Shown here one piece after another: positions 34,393 through 34,676 of a stretch of DNA of 34,676 bases. Every line of letters starts with the position of its first letter. The stretch's first letter is position 1. This stretch comes from Seison nebaliae (Eukaryota; Rotifera; Pararotatoria; Seisonacea; Seisonidae). The DNA lies in NCBI GenBank assembly GCA_023231475.1, contig JALJEE010002639.1, positions 1 through 34,676 of the forward strand. Direction: 5' to 3'. The notes beneath the pieces are model-generated. The model saw only the letters and a list, made by a program, of their open reading frames with translations, was not told the origin of the DNA and made no database searches. The position numbers were made by a program, and so were the translations under genes.

Positions 34393-34639
34393 TTAACCTA
34401 TATTCAAAAAATCAAACAGTTTGGATCAATATTCATGATTTTATCAACGAAAATGTAACGAGCATTTTTTAGTTTTTTCTCAATTTTTCTTGAAAAAATG
34501 GTAAAATTTCTACATTTTTCCCAAAATGCCGTCATATTTCAACAAAAATCGAGAAAAAACTAAAAAATGCTCGTTACATTTTCGTTGATAAAATCATGAA
34601 TATTGATCCAAACTGTTTGATTTTTTGAATATAGGTTAA
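34393..34639. mobile_element. Foldback MITE flanked by TTAA (piggyBac-like)
   Basis: Two perfectly matching inverted arms of 85 bp, 34397-34481 and 34551-34635, enclose a 69 bp centre. The outer ends are CCTATATTC and GAATATAGG, and each is bordered by TTAA (34393-34396 and 34636-34639). Duplicated TTAA with CC..GG ends is the signature of piggyBac-superfamily insertion. The 239 bp element has no coding capacity and would depend on a transposase elsewhere. The arms continue imperfectly for about 14 bp into the centre. The identity of the arms suggests a recent insertion or constraint on the hairpin. A transcript through it would fold into a long double-stranded stem. Confidence 0.85.
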
Positions 34640-34676
34640 CAATTAATAATGAATTTTTTCTACATAATTACTTCAA

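Noticed and set aside
1-34676. tRNA, rRNA, CRISPR arrays, operons and ribosome binding sites
   Set aside because: I found no cloverleaf with a recognisable T-loop sequence, no rRNA-like stretch and no direct-repeat array with unique spacers. The spliced genes show a nuclear eukaryotic locus, where operon and ribosome-binding-site logic does not apply.

Overview
The window looks like nuclear DNA of a small, strongly AT-rich animal genome. Its genes are interrupted by very short GT-AG introns (about 45-60 bp, one of 185 bp). Its proteins carry long Asn, Gln, His and Asp runs, and its spacers hold many simple repeats. Two of the recognisable proteins (Rab27, ECT2) point to an animal. The compact introns together with CAA/AAT/GAT-rich coding repeats suggest an arthropod, most like an astigmatic mite, but that placement is inference. 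No bacterial, viral, CRISPR or RNA-gene signature was recognised.

Layout. 1-2841: no supportable gene, with a short tandem repeat at 222-283. 2842-4554 and 4693-6057 (+): two large open frames for unrecognised, charged, disordered proteins, in the same reading frame and possibly one gene. 6058-9049: apparently non-coding. 9050-10748 (+): a Rab27 small GTPase in four exons, with a long Asn/Gln-rich N-terminal extension and an unresolved 5' end. 11558-12097 (-) and 12261-13105 (+): a divergent pair 163 bp apart, encoding a helical protein of unknown function and a membrane-anchored protein that resembles the START/SRPBCC fold. 13495-18735 (-): ECT2/Pebble, the cytokinesis Rho exchange factor, as one uninterrupted 1746-codon frame. 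18736-26202: a 7.5 kb gap with no recognisable gene. 26203-31218 (+): a 1599-residue protein in five exons with a C-terminal RUN domain of the RUSC/UNC-14 type. 31972-33524 (-): mitochondrial NAD-dependent isocitrate dehydrogenase gamma subunit, fully resolved in nine exons. 34078-34300: a degenerate tandem repeat of about 30 bp. 34393-34639: a foldback element flanked by TTAA that looks like a piggyBac-type MITE.

The genes do not form an obvious functional cluster. Two concern cytoskeleton or membrane traffic (Rab27, the RUN protein), one cytokinesis (ECT2) and one mitochondrial metabolism (IDH3G). Eukaryotic gene neighbourhoods are often mixed in this way. I did not find a convincing new multi-gene system. 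The most unusual signals are a strong bias of introns to begin with GTT and end with TAG (15 of 17 donors, 13 of 17 acceptors), the TTAA-flanked foldback element with perfect 85 bp arms, the Asn/Gln-rich extension on Rab27, and the split PH domain and large tail of ECT2.
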